A stretch of DNA of 52,633 bases from an uncultured Bacteroidales bacterium (GCA_937885465.1 CAKZZM010000144.1:1-52633); one strand, 5' to 3'. Positions 26,101 through 33,189 are shown, numbered from the stretch's first letter. Notes: generated by a model not told the origin, from the letters alone. Numbers and translations are program-made.

Positions 26101-27791
26101 TTTACATCAAGCCTGAGGTGCATATCCGAATCCGCATATTTGTCGGAGAGATGTAGCGGACCGGGACGGAAGTGAAGAAGGTTAAAATGGAAATCGTAGT
26201 TAGGAGATGATTCATTCAAGTCAATACTACCGGAAAAGGCAAACCCCAAATTGTCGTCGTCAGAGTGCATCTGACCCGTGAAAATCTTATTCTTGAAAGT
26301 GCCGTCAAGGTGCAGATTACGATAGGTGTATTGGCGGAAGGTGATATGGTTCAGATTTAGGCACACATCCCCGTTAAACGGTTTGTCCTCTACCACAGAG
26401 AAATTTGTGGTAACCGTTAAAGAAACAGTACCGAGATCTTTCCGGTTCAATGCCCTGCCGAGATTAAATCGTTTAGTGGATACAGTGCCGTTAAAGCGCA
26501 GTCCGTTTATATCCGTTATAGTGCGGTCGATGTCAGCACTGTCACGTATGTTGAGTATGGCTCGTCCGTCAGTTCGGATACTTCCTAACGCGGTAGTGAA
26601 GGCTCCTTTGAGAACCATATTCTCGGAAGTGCCCTCAATGGCACCTTTGTAGTGGATATCACCCAAACGGGCAACAACAGGCGGCAGATTAAAAGGAGCA
26701 TCTCTGACGCTTGAGAGAATATCCTGCAATATAGCCTTATTGATATGAAAATCTCTGCATTGTGCTTTTAAGTAAAGTCTGTCGGCGTATGGTAGTCCGA
26801 AAGCTGTTACATCGCCGCTCAGCAGACTTTGGTTCCTATAACTGAGCTGAAGCTGATGCATCTGAATAGAGTCAATCCTTCCGTGTATGTCGGCACTTAA
26901 TGCCCACGGCTGCCGCATAGTGCTCAGGCGAGGAACGAAGGCACTGAAATCGTAAGGGGTGAATGTAGCTTCTTCGATACGCACATTGACTGCCGTCTTG
27001 CTCAGAATTGCGGCGCGAGTAATACTATCTTTAGGCAACGATTCGCGAAGGCGTTTGGCATCTGCACGGTTAATGACGAACTGCTCAACCTGTAGGTTAG
27101 ACGATGGCAATGTGGCATGAAGCGTGGGGAAGGTGACGAGAGTATCGTTGATGAGCAAGTGTGCCTGCAAAGAGAGGAGATCAAAAGGTACATCGCGGTG
27201 GCGAACATTCGCTGACAAGCGTTCTATCTCAACATCGAAAAGATGAGGAGTTATATTATATACATGCAACGCTGCGTCAGGTATCTGACCACGCCAATTA
27301 TTCAGCCGAGCACGAATATTAGTGAGGCGTATATCCTGAACTTGAAGATTAATATGAAAATCTGAGTTGCTGTCCTGCTTTTCACTTCTGAAAGCATCCA
27401 CAAGAAACAGATAATTCATTGTGGAATCATTAACGGGATATGCATTCAGATAACCGCCCACAAGTGCCACCTCATGAATACAGAGAGTGTCTTCACGCAG
27501 CAGTTTCAGCATATCGGCGTATGCGGAGAGAGTATCAATATAAAGCAGCGTATCTCGCTGCCTGTCTTCTATTAAGACATCCTCCACAATAAGTCTGTTG
27601 GGAAATTTGTAGGCGATATGTCCGACCTCCACTTTCGCTCCTAATCCTCGAGACATTTGCTCGGAAAAGACTCTCAGCGTTGCGGTCTGTACCCTGCCGG
27701 AACGGGCAAGCGACACCAGCATTAGCAGTACTAATGCCGTGCATAGCAAAACTATGCCCACCGATGCCAATATCCGCTTGTAAAGCCTCAT
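23121..27791 (-). CDS. TamB/DUF490 translocation and assembly module protein with three repeat insertions
   Basis: The 1556-residue protein has one N-terminal TM anchor (about 7-29) and a very long, beta-rich periplasmic region of AsmA/TamB type. The C-terminal DUF490 domain includes GQINSWLSRVTDVVNLGFNFRT and RGLLINGNFGYRYND. TamB-like proteins bridge inner and outer membranes for lipid transport or outer-membrane protein assembly. Repeats are read in frame at about residues 787-809 (KEQGTRNKDEGGSETSSAHNG), 873-881 (GSEAFSTES) and 1211-1221 (SGERLRTFSL). The gene has its own promoter and its leader carries a B repeat. Length and order of domains are otherwise normal. Confidence 0.88.
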   Translation of the reverse strand: MRLYKRILASVGIVLLCTALVLLMLVSLARSGRVQTATLRVFSEQMSRGLGAKVEVGHIAYKFPNRLIVEDVLIEDRQRDTLLYIDTLSAYADMLKLLREDTLCIHEVALVGGYLNAYPVNDSTMNYLFLVDAFRSEKQDSNSDFHINLQVQDIRLTNIRARLNNWRGQIPDAALHVYNITPHLFDVEIERLSANVRHRDVPFDLLSLQAHLLINDTLVTFPTLHATLPSSNLQVEQFVINRADAKRLRESLPKDSITRAAILSKTAVNVRIEEATFTPYDFSAFVPRLSTMRQPWALSADIHGRIDSIQMHQLQLSYRNQSLLSGDVTAFGLPYADRLYLKAQCRDFHINKAILQDILSSVRDAPFNLPPVVARLGDIHYKGAIEGTSENMVLKGAFTTALGSIRTDGRAILNIRDSADIDRTITDINGLRFNGTVSTKRFNLGRALNRKDLGTVSLTVTTNFSVVEDKPFNGDVCLNLNHITFRQYTYRNLHLDGTFKNKIFTGQMHSDDDNLGFAFSGSIDLNESSPNYDFHFNLLHFRPGPLHLSDKYADSDMHLRLDVKLSGSNIDNIEGYASLQNFYFYHASGKSPGTSSLTGLSPDSIVISELNIKQELQKRKRLLRIDCDYLNASFSGEYLYSTLLTSAKKAIYRQLPSIVSKKELAQTLRTETNNEIDFYIYARDLDRIFRVLELPYTIAQKPIIKGHLYDHSGELMLQAVVPDIQTESQHIENLTISADNLSQRLNLSVFAMKHHGTTPASQKLGDMHLYLNARAQNDSMQLFAGWNKQSTKEQGTRNKDEGGSETSSAHNGGELKLLTAFSRYADKPLITAEFLHSDIILSDSLWTLYPSRITYCAADTTISVEQFLFASGSKGSEAFSTESPEQYIYLNGIASTAEKDTIYAQLQSIDLDYFLGVLTDVHRAIYFGGNVTGWIKAYGILGKPMFEAEVAMEHAHINNGELGNLFASATLDSLHHVIIKGDVYDPRVDSSQWTVNPLQEPGKHVVHVDGVVGGPNAYWGLDIYPDSVDLTFISYWCQNFLTDIDGRGTGKLRVWGMRDPVSHLPGTWVKLAAKPFNAGITVPFTGGRYIINDSILMDSTSLSFPKMVVHDTEGNPATLEGVVVHDGSWRDIKYNLDIEAQHAIVLNIEQTTEQMYGGKIYANGTVNIHGDMTDCYITADATTTSRSTFWLSTSDARSANDNNFIEFVNHNSGERLRTFSLNESGVQTQHSVSGTSSRSSTHLDLQVEVTPQTDVSVLLNRHTGDQLRGRGNGNLKLTTNDADMSIFGTYTLQQGTFNFTFQNVIRREFKIDEGSSITWSGAPDAPEIDIRAYYRLTASLRDLFGTETSSLTNRGSVPVNCVLNLSDRLSNPVIRFGVELPSSDESVASQVKAVINTDEMLMRQVLYLLVFNKFYSPEYLQNTNNVGLNETYSILSSTVTGQINSWLSRVTDVVNLGFNFRTDGEGSDASQEYEAQFEIHPVRGLLINGNFGYRYNDISNQPVFGNLDIEYMLTQDGKVRAKAYTHTVDKYSLRQANTVQGVGFVFKHEFNWRGKR
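24131..24157. repeat. Family A variant inside tamB (site 3)
   Basis: GTGAGAACGTTCTCAGACG followed by TTCTCCAC. It is the TCTGAGAA variant also seen next to ruvB (30588-30610), in reverse orientation, but read here in a frame giving SGERLRTFS rather than VENASERS. Confidence 0.8.
25150..25174. repeat. Family A copy inside tamB (site 2)
   Basis: GTGGAGAACGCCTCCGAGCC followed by TTTGG; one base differs from the consensus at CGTT. In the minus reading frame it gives GSEAFST. Confidence 0.82.
25365..25431. repeat. Composite A/B/heptamer repeat inside tamB (site 1)
   Basis: Degenerate family A (GCGGAGGACGTCTCCGAGCC), then three tandem TTGTTCC heptamers (25396-25416), then TTCGTAC (family B). The length keeps the tamB frame open. 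Confidence 0.82.
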
Positions 27792-27793
27792 AA

Positions 27794-27820
27794 TGAAGTA
27801 CGAAGGAACGATGTACGAAA
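27794..27820. repeat. Family B repeat in the 5' UTR of tamB
   Basis: GAAGTACGAAGGAACGATG then TACGAAAG, starting 2 bp from the tamB ATG and ending 2 bp from the -7 box. Confidence 0.75.
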
Positions 27821-27822
27821 GA

Positions 27823-27853
27823 CAAAGTTACGATTTTTTTTTAGGTTACGCAA
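27823..27853 (-). promoter_or_regulatory. Promoter of tamB
   Basis: Minus strand: TTG (27851-27853), 20 bp, TAACTTTG (27823-27830). The leader between it and the ATG is a family B repeat. Confidence 0.7.
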
Positions 27854-27872
27854 CCTAAGCCTTTGTTTTTCG

Positions 27873-29624
27873 CTATTTTTCTGCTAATGTTTGAGCTATT
27901 TTTTCTGCTATTTTTATTCCATCGAGTGCTGAGGATGTTATACCTCCTGCATAGCCTGCTCCTTCCCCGCAGGGGTAGATTAAAGCCGCCCGCCCGTCGT
28001 CACTTGGTACTTCGTCACTTGGTACTTGGTACTTCCTTCGTACCTCGTACTTCGCTTGCAGCGTGTCGCTATCGCGGGCGATGCGTATAGGCGAAGATGA
28101 TCGGCTCTCAACCCCTATCACGACGGCATCGTTAGTCAGGAAGCCGGGGTATTTGCGGTCGAAATCGCGAAACCCTTGTCGGAGACGTGTGCTTATTTCT
28201 TGCGGTAGCCAAAGGTCTAATCGTGATGGGATACAGCCGGGCAGGTATGAAGTGGCGGGCAGGTCTTTAGACGCTTTGCCTTCCACAAAGTCGCGAAGTC
28301 GCTGCGCGGGTGCTATGGCACTGTGCGGTTTGCCGGCAGCGAGTGCTCCTTCTTCCCAACAGCGATGTTCTATCCGCTCCAACATGTCTAATCTCTCTAA
28401 TGCGGCTTCTGTGCTTTCCGGATTTTCCGGACTCTCCGGAATTTCGACTACAATGCCGGAGTTGGCGAAAGGCGAGTTGCGATGGGAGGCAGACATGCCG
28501 TTTACCACTATACTCTCCTTGCTGCTTCCGGCGGGTACGATATGTCCTCCCGGACACATGCAAAACGAATAGACACCTCGTCCGTCAACTTGCGTTCGCA
28601 GATTATATGCAGCATTACCTAAGATATCCACAATTGAGTTTCGCTCATCAAGTAGCACCTTCGTACTTGTTCTTTGTTCTTTGTTCTTTGTTCCTTGTTC
28701 TTTGTTCCTTGTTCCTTCGTACATAGCGCAAGCGGTACTTCGTACTTCGTCAATGTGGTACATAAGGGAATTAATGAGACTTTGCGGGTGTTCCACTCTC
28801 ACGCCCATCGCAAAGCCTTTAGGCTCAAGGACAATACCTTTCGATGCCAATAGGCGATAAGTGTCATGCGCTGAATGTCCAATGGCGAGAACCAAGGCAT
28901 CGGATGTAAAAGTACTGTTACCTGCCGTCGTAACTGATAATTTGTGTTCCCTTTCTTCAATTATAATATCTGTTACTTGTTCATTAAAATGTATCTCCCC
29001 TCCTGCCTCAATTATCGTTTCTCTCATACGTTTAATGATAGTCGGCAGGCGGTCACTGCCTATATGTGCGTGAGTATCATAGAGAACGCTGTCCACAGCA
29101 CCGAAGAAGTGGAAAAGCTCTAAGACACGGTGCATGTCGCCCCTTTTCTTCGACCTTGAGAATAACTTGCCGTCGGAGAAGGTTCCGGCACCGCCCTCAC
29201 CGAAGCAGTAGTTACTCTCCTCACAAATACCTTCATTGCGGTTAAGCAAAGCAATATCGCGTTTGCGATCTTGAGCGGGTTTGCCCCGCTCAAGAATAAT
29301 AGGGCGAATACCGTGTTCAAGCAGAGTGAGAGCAGCAAATAATCCTGCCGGTCCGGCACCAACGATCGTTACCTGCTTCTTCGCATCTCTTACATCTTGG
29401 AATACGGGCTTGGGGTATGCGGGTAAAGTCGCTTCTTCCGCAGAAAGGGCTACATCGACTGTCAGCAGAACCCATATCTGCCGCTGACGAGCGTCAACCG
29501 ACCTGCGTACGATACGCATTGAGAAGATGTCGCTTTCCTTGACGTGCATTGCGGATGCTGCGTGAGAGAGTATCTTCTCCTCAGATGCAGATTCTTCGGG
29601 GGTGAGTTTGATATCAATTAACAT
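27873..29624 (-). CDS. NAD(P)/FAD-dependent oxidoreductase (COG2509 type) with two repeat insertions
   Basis: The 583-residue flavoprotein has FAD motif VGAGPAGLFAALTLLEHG, GEGGAGTFSDGKLFSRSK, VDGRGVYSFCMCPGG and the C-terminal LIYPCGEGAGYAGGITSSALDG, diagnostic of the COG2509 family of uncharacterised FAD proteins. Relatives are roughly 50-60 residues shorter. The excess lies at about 289-322 (CAMYEGTRNKEQGTKNKEQR region) and about 522-543 (KYEVRRKYQVPSDEVPS), both encoded by family B/heptamer repeats in loops flanking conserved blocks. Both are in frame, so a full-length product is predicted. It has its own promoter. Confidence 0.85.
   Translation of the reverse strand: MLIDIKLTPEESASEEKILSHAASAMHVKESDIFSMRIVRRSVDARQRQIWVLLTVDVALSAEEATLPAYPKPVFQDVRDAKKQVTIVGAGPAGLFAALTLLEHGIRPIILERGKPAQDRKRDIALLNRNEGICEESNYCFGEGGAGTFSDGKLFSRSKKRGDMHRVLELFHFFGAVDSVLYDTHAHIGSDRLPTIIKRMRETIIEAGGEIHFNEQVTDIIIEEREHKLSVTTAGNSTFTSDALVLAIGHSAHDTYRLLASKGIVLEPKGFAMGVRVEHPQSLINSLMYHIDEVRSTACAMYEGTRNKEQGTKNKEQRTSTKVLLDERNSIVDILGNAAYNLRTQVDGRGVYSFCMCPGGHIVPAGSSKESIVVNGMSASHRNSPFANSGIVVEIPESPENPESTEAALERLDMLERIEHRCWEEGALAAGKPHSAIAPAQRLRDFVEGKASKDLPATSYLPGCIPSRLDLWLPQEISTRLRQGFRDFDRKYPGFLTNDAVVIGVESRSSSPIRIARDSDTLQAKYEVRRKYQVPSDEVPSDDGRAALIYPCGEGAGYAGGITSSALDGIKIAEKIAQTLAEK
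27996..28058. repeat. Family B array inside the FAD oxidoreductase gene (C-terminal site)
   Basis: CACTTGGTAC, TTCGTCAC, TTGGTAC, TTGGTAC, TTCC, TTCGTAC, CTCGTAC, TTCG: mostly 7-bp modules with a GTAC core. Codes for KYEVRRKYQVPSDEVPS on the minus strand. Confidence 0.88.
28659..28760. repeat. Heptamer microsatellite + family B inside the FAD oxidoreductase gene (central site)
   Basis: TTCGTAC, then seven tandem TTGTTCY heptamers (28667-28715, 49 bp), then TTCGTACATAGCGCAAGCGG, TACTTCGTACTTCGTCAA. Codes for the EGTRNKEQGTKNKEQRTS segment. Gain or loss of one heptamer would shift the frame. Confidence 0.9.
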
Positions 29625-29630
29625 AATAGA

Positions 29631-29663
29631 CTTTCAACTGTAACTTTAGGGCTCCGCCCGCAC
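29631..29663. repeat. Family E repeat in the 5' UTR of the FAD oxidoreductase gene
   Basis: CTTTCAACTGTAACTTTAGG, GCTCCGCCCGCACTT. Closely related to the two copies at 34664-34728. Lies between the promoter and the ATG. Confidence 0.72.
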
Positions 29664-29677
29664 TTTAGCAGTATTTA

Positions 29678-29709
29678 CAAAATTACATTTTTTTTGCCGC
29701 CTTTACAAA
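29678..29709 (-). promoter_or_regulatory. Promoter of the FAD oxidoreductase gene
   Basis: Minus strand: TTTG (29706-29709), 20 bp, TAATTTTG (29678-29685). Confidence 0.72.
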
Positions 29710-29735
29710 TAAATAAATTATTTGATAACGATTTA

Positions 29736-29766
29736 TTGCGTAATACGAAAAAAAATTGTACCTTTG
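29736..29766 (+). promoter_or_regulatory. Promoter of the GldA-like gene
   Basis: TTG (29736-29738), 20 bp, TACCTTTG (29759-29766). It is followed by a B/heptamer repeat that reaches the start codon. Confidence 0.7.
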
Positions 29767-29780
29767 TAAACAATGCAAGC

Positions 29781-29816
29781 ACTTGTTCCTTGTTCCTTCG
29801 TACTTCGTACTTCGTT
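29781..29816. repeat. Heptamer + family B repeat in the 5' UTR of the GldA-like gene
   Basis: Two TTGTTCC heptamers (29783-29796) then TTCGTAC, TTCGTAC, TTCGTT. The last T is directly followed by the ATG at 29817, leaving no Shine-Dalgarno. Confidence 0.82.
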
Positions 29817-30527
29817 ATGGTTACTCTTCAACATATCAGCAAGACTCTCGGCGGTAAGCGCATCTTAGACGATGTGTCGTTAGAGATAGGTGCCCATGAG
29901 GTCGTCGGCTTGTTGGGACCCAATGGGGCGGGCAAGAGTACGCTAATGAAGATACTCACCGGGCTGTGGCAAGCGGATGAGGGACAGGTTGAAGTGTGCG
30001 GAGTTGATATGCGTAAAAGTCCGCACGCGGTGGCTCCATTGATAGGTTATCTGCCCGAAAATAATCCGCTCTATTATGAGATGTATGTGAGGGAATATCT
30101 GCTCTTTATGCTTTCAGTGTCCGGCGTGAAGATGTCGCAAACAGAGCGGAAGAAGAAGGTGGAAGAGGTGATAGAACGAGTAGGGTTGACGCCTGAGGTA
30201 ACAAAGAAAATCGGTAATCTGAGCAAAGGCTATAAGCAGAGGGTAGGACTGGCGCAGACGCTACTTAGTAGTCCGAAACTATTTATTCTCGATGAGCCGA
30301 CAACAGGGTTAGACCCTAATCAGTTGGAGGATATACGCGCCGTTATCAGAGATCTGTCAACCGATGCAACCGTTATTCTTTCAACGCATATATTGCAGGA
30401 AGTGAAAGAAATGTGCGATAGAGTGGTGATAATTGACAGAGGCAGTATACGGTCGGATGTAAAAGACATTGAAGGAATCGACTTACCTCAATTGTTTCAT
30501 GAATCAACAATAGTGGTGAACGTCTGA
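29817..30527 (+). CDS. GldA-like ABC transporter ATP-binding protein, shortened at the C-terminus by a repeat
   Basis: Start ATG 29817 (MVTLQHISKTLGGKRILDDV); the upstream open frame is repeat. 236 residues with Walker A GPNGAGKST, LPENNPLYYEMYVREYL (the GldA-type Q-loop region), signature LSKGYKQRVGLA, Walker B LFILDEPTTGLDPNQL and switch STHILQEV. Best match from memory is GldA, the ATPase of the gliding/T9SS-associated transporter GldAFG. GldA proteins have about 300 residues with a C-terminal accessory domain; here that region stops at ESTIVVNV, because a family A copy supplies TGA. gldF and gldG are not adjacent. ATPase core intact. Confidence 0.72.
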   Translation: MVTLQHISKTLGGKRILDDVSLEIGAHEVVGLLGPNGAGKSTLMKILTGLWQADEGQVEVCGVDMRKSPHAVAPLIGYLPENNPLYYEMYVREYLLFMLSVSGVKMSQTERKKKVEEVIERVGLTPEVTKKIGNLSKGYKQRVGLAQTLLSSPKLFILDEPTTGLDPNQLEDIRAVIRDLSTDATVILSTHILQEVKEMCDRVVIIDRGSIRSDVKDIEGIDLPQLFHESTIVVNV

Positions 30528-30612
30528 GAACGGTTAGACTTTAGTCGGCATTCAATGCCGACTTTATAAAGACGAGAGATAAGTGCAGTGGAGAACGTCT
30601 GAGAACGTTCAG
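30513..30612. repeat. A - D - A repeat cluster between the GldA-like gene and ruvB
   Basis: A family A variant (GTGGTGAACGTCTGAGAACG, 30513-30535) whose TGA is the stop of the upstream gene; family D palindrome (30543-30563) followed by TTTATAAAGACGAGAGATAA, the reverse of the order at 14255-14290; and a second A variant (30588-30610). Confidence 0.87.
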
Positions 30613-30637
30613 ACTTAAGTAAAAGGTAAATGACAAT

Positions 30638-31657
30638 ATGGCAAATGATTTTGACATACGCAAGGAGCAACAAATACAGGCAGACGATATAGACAAGGCG
30701 TTGCGTCCGCTTAGGTTTGACGACTTTGCCGGACAGACGAAGATTGTAGATAATCTGCGTATCTTCGTTCAAGCTGCCAAGCAACGCGGCGAAAGTCTTG
30801 ACCATACCCTTCTTTTCGGCCCTCCCGGATTGGGGAAGACAACTCTCTCTAATATCATTGCGAATGAGTTAGGTGTAGGGTTTAAGGTTACGAGCGGTCC
30901 GGTTCTTGATAAACCCGGAGATTTGGCGGGTCTGCTCACCTCGCTCGAAGAGCATGACGTCTTGTTTATCGATGAGATACACCGCCTGAGTCCCGTAGTA
31001 GAAGAATACTTATATTCAGCGATGGAAGATTATCGTATCGATATCATGATAGATAAAGGACCATCGGCTCGCACTATACAGATTGACCTTAATCATTTCA
31101 CCCTTGTAGGTGCAACCACTCGTAGCGGACTGCTCACTTCACCACTCCTTGCTCGGTTCGGAATAAAATGTCACTTAGAGTATTACGATGCTCAGGTGTT
31201 AGGTCGTATTGTAAGGCGTAGTGCGGATTTGCTTGGTGTCGCTATTGACAGCCATGCCGCCGACGAGATAGCGCGACGCTCAAGAGGAACACCGCGAATC
31301 GCTAACTCGCTACTGAGGAGAGTGAGAGACTTCGCACAAGTAAAAGGAAACGGGAAAATAGACCTCAATATCACTCAATATGCACTTGAGGCTCTTAATA
31401 TTGATACCTTCGGTTTAGATGAGATAGATAACAAACTGCTACTCACTATTATTGACAAGTTCAACGGCGGACCGGTAGGACTCAATACTATCGCTACTGC
31501 TATGGGTGAAGATGCCGGTACGATAGAGGAGGTATATGAACCGTATCTTATTATGGAAGGCTTTATTAAGAGAACGCCGAGAGGTCGAGAGGTTACCGAA
31601 CTGGCCTACCGCCATCTTGGCAAATCACCGATACAACAACTCGGAACGCTATTTTAA
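30638..31657 (+). CDS. ruvB: Holliday junction branch-migration helicase RuvB
   Basis: The 339-residue AAA+ motor has N-terminal LRPLRFDDFAGQ, Walker A GPPGLGKTTLS, Walker B LFIDEIHRL, sensor 1 GATTRSGLLTSPL with the arginine finger in RFGI, sensor 2 RGTPRIANSLLRR, and a C-terminal winged helix ending SPIQQLGTLF. Length and motifs are typical. With RuvA (encoded at 43806) it drives branch migration. No repeat lies inside the gene, but both flanks are filled with repeats. Confidence 0.96.
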   Translation: MANDFDIRKEQQIQADDIDKALRPLRFDDFAGQTKIVDNLRIFVQAAKQRGESLDHTLLFGPPGLGKTTLSNIIANELGVGFKVTSGPVLDKPGDLAGLLTSLEEHDVLFIDEIHRLSPVVEEYLYSAMEDYRIDIMIDKGPSARTIQIDLNHFTLVGATTRSGLLTSPLLARFGIKCHLEYYDAQVLGRIVRRSADLLGVAIDSHAADEIARRSRGTPRIANSLLRRVRDFAQVKGNGKIDLNITQYALEALNIDTFGLDEIDNKLLLTIIDKFNGGPVGLNTIATAMGEDAGTIEEVYEPYLIMEGFIKRTPRGREVTELAYRHLGKSPIQQLGTLF

Positions 31658-31663
31658 ACATCT

Positions 31664-31762
31664 TTCGTACTTCGTCACTTGGTATTTCGTTCAAAATAGG
31701 CATTGTCCATTGTGCCGAATATTATTCGGCAATACCGCCAACTATGGTTCCTTGTTCCTTTG
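31664..31762. repeat. Repeat-only spacer between ruvB and the RecD-like gene (B, C, heptamer)
   Basis: CGTACTTCGTCACTTGGTAT (B), CATTGTCCATTGTGCC leading into the C palindrome (31713-31731) and AATACCG, then GGTTCCTTGTTCCTTTGTCC (heptamer). It separates two convergent genes; the C palindrome may serve as a terminator. Confidence 0.82.
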
Positions 31763-31769
31763 TCCTTGA

Positions 31770-33149
31770 TCACTTGTTAAAGCCAATTAGGAATACTCGT
31801 TTAGTGGCGCGGGTGAGGGCGGTGTATAGCCATCGGTAGAATTCTTCGCCTAAGCGGTCGGTGCTTATCATACCCGGATCGATAAATACATTACTCCATT
31901 GCCCGCCTTGCGACTTGTGGCAAGTAACGGCATAGGCAAAACGAATATGTAAGGCGTTGTAGTATGGTGATGACATAATCTTGTCACGCAAATCTTTCTT
32001 ATTTCTTATTTCGGGGTAGTCTTCCCCAATCTTTGTGTAAAGCTCTTGCCAGATGGTATTATTATCTTCGGGCGAGTCGGTATGCAGCGTGTCAAGGCAG
32101 ACCGTCATTTCTATTTCGTTAGCGTGATACCCCGACTCAAGCACGGCATCGGCAAAATGCAGACCGTACATATCTCTTTGATGTCGCAGTCGTTTTAAGG
32201 TGAAAAGGTCCCCATTGGCAATAAATTCGGGGGTGAAATAATTATTTCGGCAGACCATAAGTCTGTCGCCTGTAGATAGTTCCTCTTCCCGCATCAGCAG
32301 TTGCGCCCGTATGCCGTTATTATAAAGATTAGTACGGCGATTAGTGCGTGTGAGAACAACGGTCTCGTCTATCCCGTCCTCTCTGTAACAGCGTTCAATA
32401 GTATCTGTGAAATCTTGCGGGTTGAGATGAGAGATATCATTATAACCTGACAGAGAGAAAGCGGGCAGTAGTTGTATATCCCCTTTCATCAGGCAGTCGC
32501 GGATATGCGTGGCGTTAGCAAGAATGCCGGAGTCAAGTGCTTGACGCGCCACTTCTGTCAGCAGATGCTCAGTTACGTTTAATCCGAGACTGCGCAGGAA
32601 GTCGCTATTGAGAGCAGGCGAGTTGGTCTGTCCCACAGGCGGGAGTTGCGCCGTGTCGCCAAGTAAAAGCAAACGACAATTATCACCCGAAAAGACATAA
32701 CTGATGAGGTCACGAAGGAGATTGCCCGAACCGAATGGACTATCGAAATTAGTGGAATCAGAAATCATCGATGCCTCATCTACGATAAAGAGTGTGTTTT
32801 TGTGTAGATTATCAGCGAGAGAGAAATGACCGAAACCGGCTTGTTGCTGCCTGTAGATATGTTTGTGGATTGTAAAAGCGGGGTGATCGGAATAAGCAGC
32901 AATAACTTTTGCGGCTCTACCCGTAGGCGCAAGTAAGACCACCCCCTGCTGAAGGTGAGTCAGAGTCTTAACCAAGGCACTGACCATCGATGTCTTACCC
33001 GTTCCTGCATATCCCCGCAGCACGAACGTTTGCAATGGTTGATGTCCAAGCAAGAACCGGCATAATTTATCTGTCAGCTCTTCTTGTCCGGCGTTGGGGG
33101 AAAAAGGCAGGTTGCGAATGATATGTGATTTTAGAAAATCGGTTAACAT
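31770..33149 (-). CDS. RecD/Dda-like SF1B DNA helicase
   Basis: The 459-residue helicase has motif I GYAGTGKTSMV, Ia LLAPTGRAAKVI, II VDEASMI, III LLLLGDTAQLPPVG, and the UvrD_C_2 domain with YAVTCHKSQGGQW (motif V) and YTALTRATKRVFL (motif VI). It lacks the N-terminal extension of RecD2 and the RecBC partners; it matches the short RecD-like/Dda-like helicases of Bacteroidota, with likely 5'-3' polarity. Its ATG lies 1 bp from a family A repeat and about 40 bp downstream of the ffs RNA. I see no separate promoter. Confidence 0.85.
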   Translation of the reverse strand: MLTDFLKSHIIRNLPFSPNAGQEELTDKLCRFLLGHQPLQTFVLRGYAGTGKTSMVSALVKTLTHLQQGVVLLAPTGRAAKVIAAYSDHPAFTIHKHIYRQQQAGFGHFSLADNLHKNTLFIVDEASMISDSTNFDSPFGSGNLLRDLISYVFSGDNCRLLLLGDTAQLPPVGQTNSPALNSDFLRSLGLNVTEHLLTEVARQALDSGILANATHIRDCLMKGDIQLLPAFSLSGYNDISHLNPQDFTDTIERCYREDGIDETVVLTRTNRRTNLYNNGIRAQLLMREEELSTGDRLMVCRNNYFTPEFIANGDLFTLKRLRHQRDMYGLHFADAVLESGYHANEIEMTVCLDTLHTDSPEDNNTIWQELYTKIGEDYPEIRNKKDLRDKIMSSPYYNALHIRFAYAVTCHKSQGGQWSNVFIDPGMISTDRLGEEFYRWLYTALTRATKRVFLIGFNK

Positions 33150-33150
33150 A

Positions 33151-33173
33151 GTGGAGAATATCTCCGAACGTTC
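33151..33173. repeat. Family A copy touching the start codon of the RecD-like gene
   Basis: GTGGAGAATATCTCCGAACG then TTC; one base separates it from the ATG. It therefore occupies the ribosome-binding region. Confidence 0.85.
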
Positions 33174-33189
33174 AGACTTAAATTATACG

